Shown here: piece after piece, positions 61,780-64,000 of the stretch
Layout of the letters: the number at the start of each line of letters is the position of its first letter
How positions within the stretch are numbered: the stretch's first letter is position 1
Assembly: GCA_045807725.1 (NCBI GenBank)
Contig: JBJMGV010000133.1
Span: forward strand, 22,764 to 86,763
Length of the DNA stretch: 64,000 nucleotides
Source: DATENM01 sp045807725
GTDB lineage: Bacteria; Acidobacteriota; Blastocatellia; UBA7656
Reading direction: 5' to 3'
Translations under genes and position numbers: made by a program
The notes under the pieces: model-generated
What the model was told of the DNA's origin: nothing
The model's database searches: none
What the model saw: only the letters and a program-made list of their open reading frames with translations

Positions 61780-62658
61780 TTAAGGCCGCCGCAGGGTCAG
61801 CGTGCGCGGAATGCCTTGTAAGTCGTGCGTCACGTCGATCAACTGCCAGCGCGACGCGGCAACCATCTCCGTAATCGCATCGATCTGATTGTAGCCGATC
61901 TCACAAACCAGATAACCGCCCGCCCTGATGTAATCGAACCCTTCGGCGAGCAGGCGGCGGTAAAAGGTCAAGCCGTCATCGCCGCCGAACAGCGCCGTGT
62001 GCGGCTCGTAATCGCGCACCTCGCGCTGCATCGACTCCGGCTGGCCGGCGGCGACGTATGGCGGGTTAGAGGCGAGAACATCAACTTGATTTTCAATGCC
62101 GAGTGCGGCGAGTGGCGCGAGCAGGTCGCCTGCATAAAACGCCACCCGCGAGGCGACGCCGTGCCGCTCGGCGTTCTGTCGAGCGACCGCAATCGCCGCG
62201 CCAGAGATATCCGTAGCGATGAGACGCGCGGCGGGCAATTCGACCGCAATCGTCACCGCGATGCAGCCCGACCCCGTGCCCGCATCAACGATCAGCGGTG
62301 CAGCGAATCGAGCCTCGCGCACAAGCGCGAGGACGCGCTCGACGAGAAACTCGGTTTCAGGTCGCGGGATCAAGACGGCGGGCGTCACTAGAAAATCGAG
62401 CTTATAAAATTCCTGATGGCCGGTGATGTATTGCAGCGGCTCGCCCGCCGCGCGTCGCTCAATCGCCCGTAAAAATGATTGGTAATCTTCGCCACTAATC
62501 GTTTGTTCAGGATGAGTGAGCAGGTGCGTGCGGTCAACATTGAGCCGGTGGGCGAGCAGCGCGCCGGAGGTGCGGCGCGCTTCGTCCACGCCGGATTGTT
62601 CGAGCCGGCGAGAGCCTTCGGTGATCGCTTCACGGATGGTCGGCACAGCAGAGAGCAT
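61780..62658 (-). CDS. prmC: Release-factor glutamine N5-methyltransferase
   Basis: 292 residues from the ATG at 62658; a longer frame would overlap the end of prfA. The N-terminal helical domain (TIREAITEGSRRLEQSGVDE) precedes the SAM-binding fold: VDAGTGSGCIAVTIAVELPA, and the active-site NPPY in VLASNPPYVAAGQ. It methylates the Gln of the GGQ motif in release factors 1 and 2. prfA stands upstream with about 35 bases between, the standard prfA-prmC pair. Confidence 0.95.
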   Translation of the reverse strand: MLSAVPTIREAITEGSRRLEQSGVDEARRTSGALLAHRLNVDRTHLLTHPEQTISGEDYQSFLRAIERRAAGEPLQYITGHQEFYKLDFLVTPAVLIPRPETEFLVERVLALVREARFAAPLIVDAGTGSGCIAVTIAVELPAARLIATDISGAAIAVARQNAERHGVASRVAFYAGDLLAPLAALGIENQVDVLASNPPYVAAGQPESMQREVRDYEPHTALFGGDDGLTFYRRLLAEGFDYIRAGGYLVCEIGYNQIDAITEMVAASRWQLIDVTHDLQGIPRTLTLRRP

Positions 62659-62692
62659 GCGCCGCGAGTCGCGTTCGTGGCAAGCGGCCTGA

Positions 62693-63775
62693 TTAAGCTG
62701 CCGCCTCTTGGTTATCGGCCTTGAGCTTTTCGGCTTGATAATGCGAGACCAGCGCATCGATCAGGTTGCCGATGTCGCCTTCCATAAAGGTGTCGAGCTG
62801 GTGCACGGTGTAGCCGATGCGGTGGTCGGTGATGCGATTGTCTTTGAAGTTGTAGGTGCGAATCTTTTCGGAGCGGTCGCCGCTGCCGACCATTGCGCGG
62901 CGGTCGCTGGCGATGGCCTCGTGCTGCTTGGCCTGTTCCATCTCAAGCAATCGTGAACGCAGCACGCGCATCGCTTTCTCGCGGTTCTTGATCTGCGACT
63001 TCTCGTCCTGCATCGAGACGACGGTGTTGGTCGGCAGGTGCGTGATGCGCACAGCCGAGTAGGTCGTGTTCACAGATTGGCCGCCCGGCCCCGACGAACA
63101 GAACGTATCGATGCGCAGCTCTTTCGGATCGATCTTGATGTCCACCTCTTCGGCTTCGGGCATCACGGCGACGGTAATGGCCGACGTGTGAATGCGGCCC
63201 GACGCTTCAGTCTGCGGCACGCGCTGGACGCGGTGCACGCCCGATTCGTGCTTGAGCTTCGAGTAGACCTTGTCGCCTTCGATCAAGAGGATGGCTTCCT
63301 TGATGCCGCCGATGCCGGACTCGGACACGTCGAGCACCTGCACGCGCCAGCCCTGCCGCTCGGCGTAGCGCGTATACATTCGCATAATCTCTGCGGCGAA
63401 CAGCGTCGCTTCGTCGCCACCCGTGCCGGCGCGGATTTCGAGAATGACGTTCTTCTCGTCGTTCGGGTCTGTCGGCACCAGCAACACCTTCAACTCGGCT
63501 TCGACCTTTTCGTAACGCGCTTCCAGTTCGGCCAGCTCGGCGCGGGCGAGCGCGAGCATCTCGGCGTCGTCTTCGAGGTCGAGCATCTCGCGCGTCTCGC
63601 TGATGCCACGCTCAAGCGCCTTGAACTCGCGGTACTTGGCGACGACTTCTTCGAGGTCGCGGTGTTGCTTGGCGATGCGGGTATACTTCGACTGGTCAGC
63701 GAGCGTCTCCGGGTCGCTGAGCTGCCGCGTCAACTCTTCGTACTTCTCTTCGATGGCATCGAGCTTGTCGAACAT
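62693..63775 (-). CDS. prfA: Peptide chain release factor 1
   Basis: 360 residues from MFDKLDAIEEKYEELTRQLS at 63775, the normal start and length; a longer frame adds repeat-derived sequence. Signature GTGGDEATLFAAEIMRMYTR, stop-codon-reading helix region with QRVPQTEASGRIHTSAITVA, and the catalytic GGQ in SSGPGGQSVNTTYSAV, which PrmC methylates. Terminates translation at UAA and UAG. The PxT tripeptide of RF1 corresponds to P-Q-T in VPQTE. Cytoplasmic. Heptamer repeats begin six bases upstream of the start codon, so its ribosome site is poor. Confidence 0.97.
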   Translation of the reverse strand: MFDKLDAIEEKYEELTRQLSDPETLADQSKYTRIAKQHRDLEEVVAKYREFKALERGISETREMLDLEDDAEMLALARAELAELEARYEKVEAELKVLLVPTDPNDEKNVILEIRAGTGGDEATLFAAEIMRMYTRYAERQGWRVQVLDVSESGIGGIKEAILLIEGDKVYSKLKHESGVHRVQRVPQTEASGRIHTSAITVAVMPEAEEVDIKIDPKELRIDTFCSSGPGGQSVNTTYSAVRITHLPTNTVVSMQDEKSQIKNREKAMRVLRSRLLEMEQAKQHEAIASDRRAMVGSGDRSEKIRTYNFKDNRITDHRIGYTVHQLDTFMEGDIGNLIDALVSHYQAEKLKADNQEAAA

Positions 63776-63781
63776 AAGACT

Positions 63782-63806
63782 CCAGTGGTTAGTGGCCAGT
63801 GGCCGG
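63782..63806. repeat. Heptamer repeat, unit AGTGGCC, before prfA
   Basis: CCAGTGG, TTAGTGG, CCAGTGG, CCGG: three and a half units directly before the prfA start. Related to the TGGTCAG element at 17626. Confidence 0.8.
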
Positions 63807-63814
63807 AGATAATC

Positions 63815-64000
63815 CTGAGTCCCGTAGGGACGCAATGTTTATAGCTACGGGATTGATCTAATCTTCAAGCTCCGTCAGGAGCGTGATGTCAACATCGCGC
63901 CCCGACGGAGCTTCGTCACATCCTTCAGCTATATCTATAAACATCGCGCTCCTGACGGAGCTTGCATCATCTATTGCATCGGTAACTATAAACATCGCGC
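63815..64000. repeat. REP-like palindromic elements at the window end
   Basis: CCCGTAGGGACGCAATGTTT starts the block. A large hairpin from AAGCTCCGTC (63867) to GACGGAGCTT (63913) with near-perfect inner stem follows, then GCTCCTGACGGAGC at 63948-63961 and the start of another unit at 63999, 51 bases later. The 51-base unit is nearly identical to that at 25732-25796. No gene is visible here. Confidence 0.82.

Overview
This GC-rich chromosomal window most resembles a soil or thermal Acidobacterium, probably of the Blastocatellia type. That placement is inferred from the gene repertoire: many TPR, CHAT, WD40 and von Willebrand proteins, TonB-type C-terminal domains, PQQ-type propellers, a NrfHA pair, and spacers full of short repeats. 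I see no rRNA, tRNA, CRISPR array, transposase or phage gene. It looks like ordinary chromosome with some accessory signalling loci, and nearly all of it is coding.

Layout. 1-650 is the start of a secreted subtilase. 773-4869 (minus) is a cassette of ECF-like sigma factor, zinc-finger anti-sigma-like protein and soluble TPR-CHAT caspase-like protease. 4981-10955 (minus) has three integral-membrane glycosyltransferases and a degenerate polysaccharide-deacetylase-like protein. 11183-17622 (minus) has a membrane dipeptidase, a ferritin-like di-iron protein, YceI, a Rieske/DUF2231 membrane protein and a glycogen-debranching-type glucosidase. 17946-23210 (plus) is a second sigma/CHAT cassette, with the anti-sigma-like domain fused through a membrane segment to TPR-CHAT and followed by an unrecognised 304-residue protein. 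23219-30808 has an acyl-CoA dehydrogenase and leucine biosynthesis: leuC and leuD on the minus strand, a LysR regulator, and divergent leuA and leuB on the plus strand.

30833-35636 holds two large membrane von Willebrand proteins. 35795-42589 holds a PAP2 phosphatase, two secreted beta-propeller proteins, a double GNAT protein and a P1 peptidase. 42719-49536 holds small secreted proteins, an F420/FMN split-barrel oxidoreductase, an SMP-30 protein, a lone cyclic-nucleotide-binding domain, a Crp-type regulator and the NrfHA ammonia-forming nitrite reductase. Near-identical tandem GTGA-N6-TCAC/T sites tie the regulator to this neighbourhood. 49748-56011 holds an HD hydrolase, two TPR proteins, RNase III, signal peptidase I and a small membrane protein. 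56123-63775 holds a small secreted protein, a TPR-WD40 protein, a TonB-C protein, an alpha/beta hydrolase, prmC and prfA.

Two layers are not explained by genes. About eleven spacers carry short tandem repeats of 7-9 bases, often as opposed arms of a hairpin and sometimes running into start or stop codons. A second, REP-like palindromic family with a 51-base period occurs near 25.7, 49.6 and 63.9 kb. The best candidate for an undescribed system is the paired sigma/anti-sigma/CHAT-protease cassettes, which resemble the protease-sigma logic of Craspase but have no CRISPR component.
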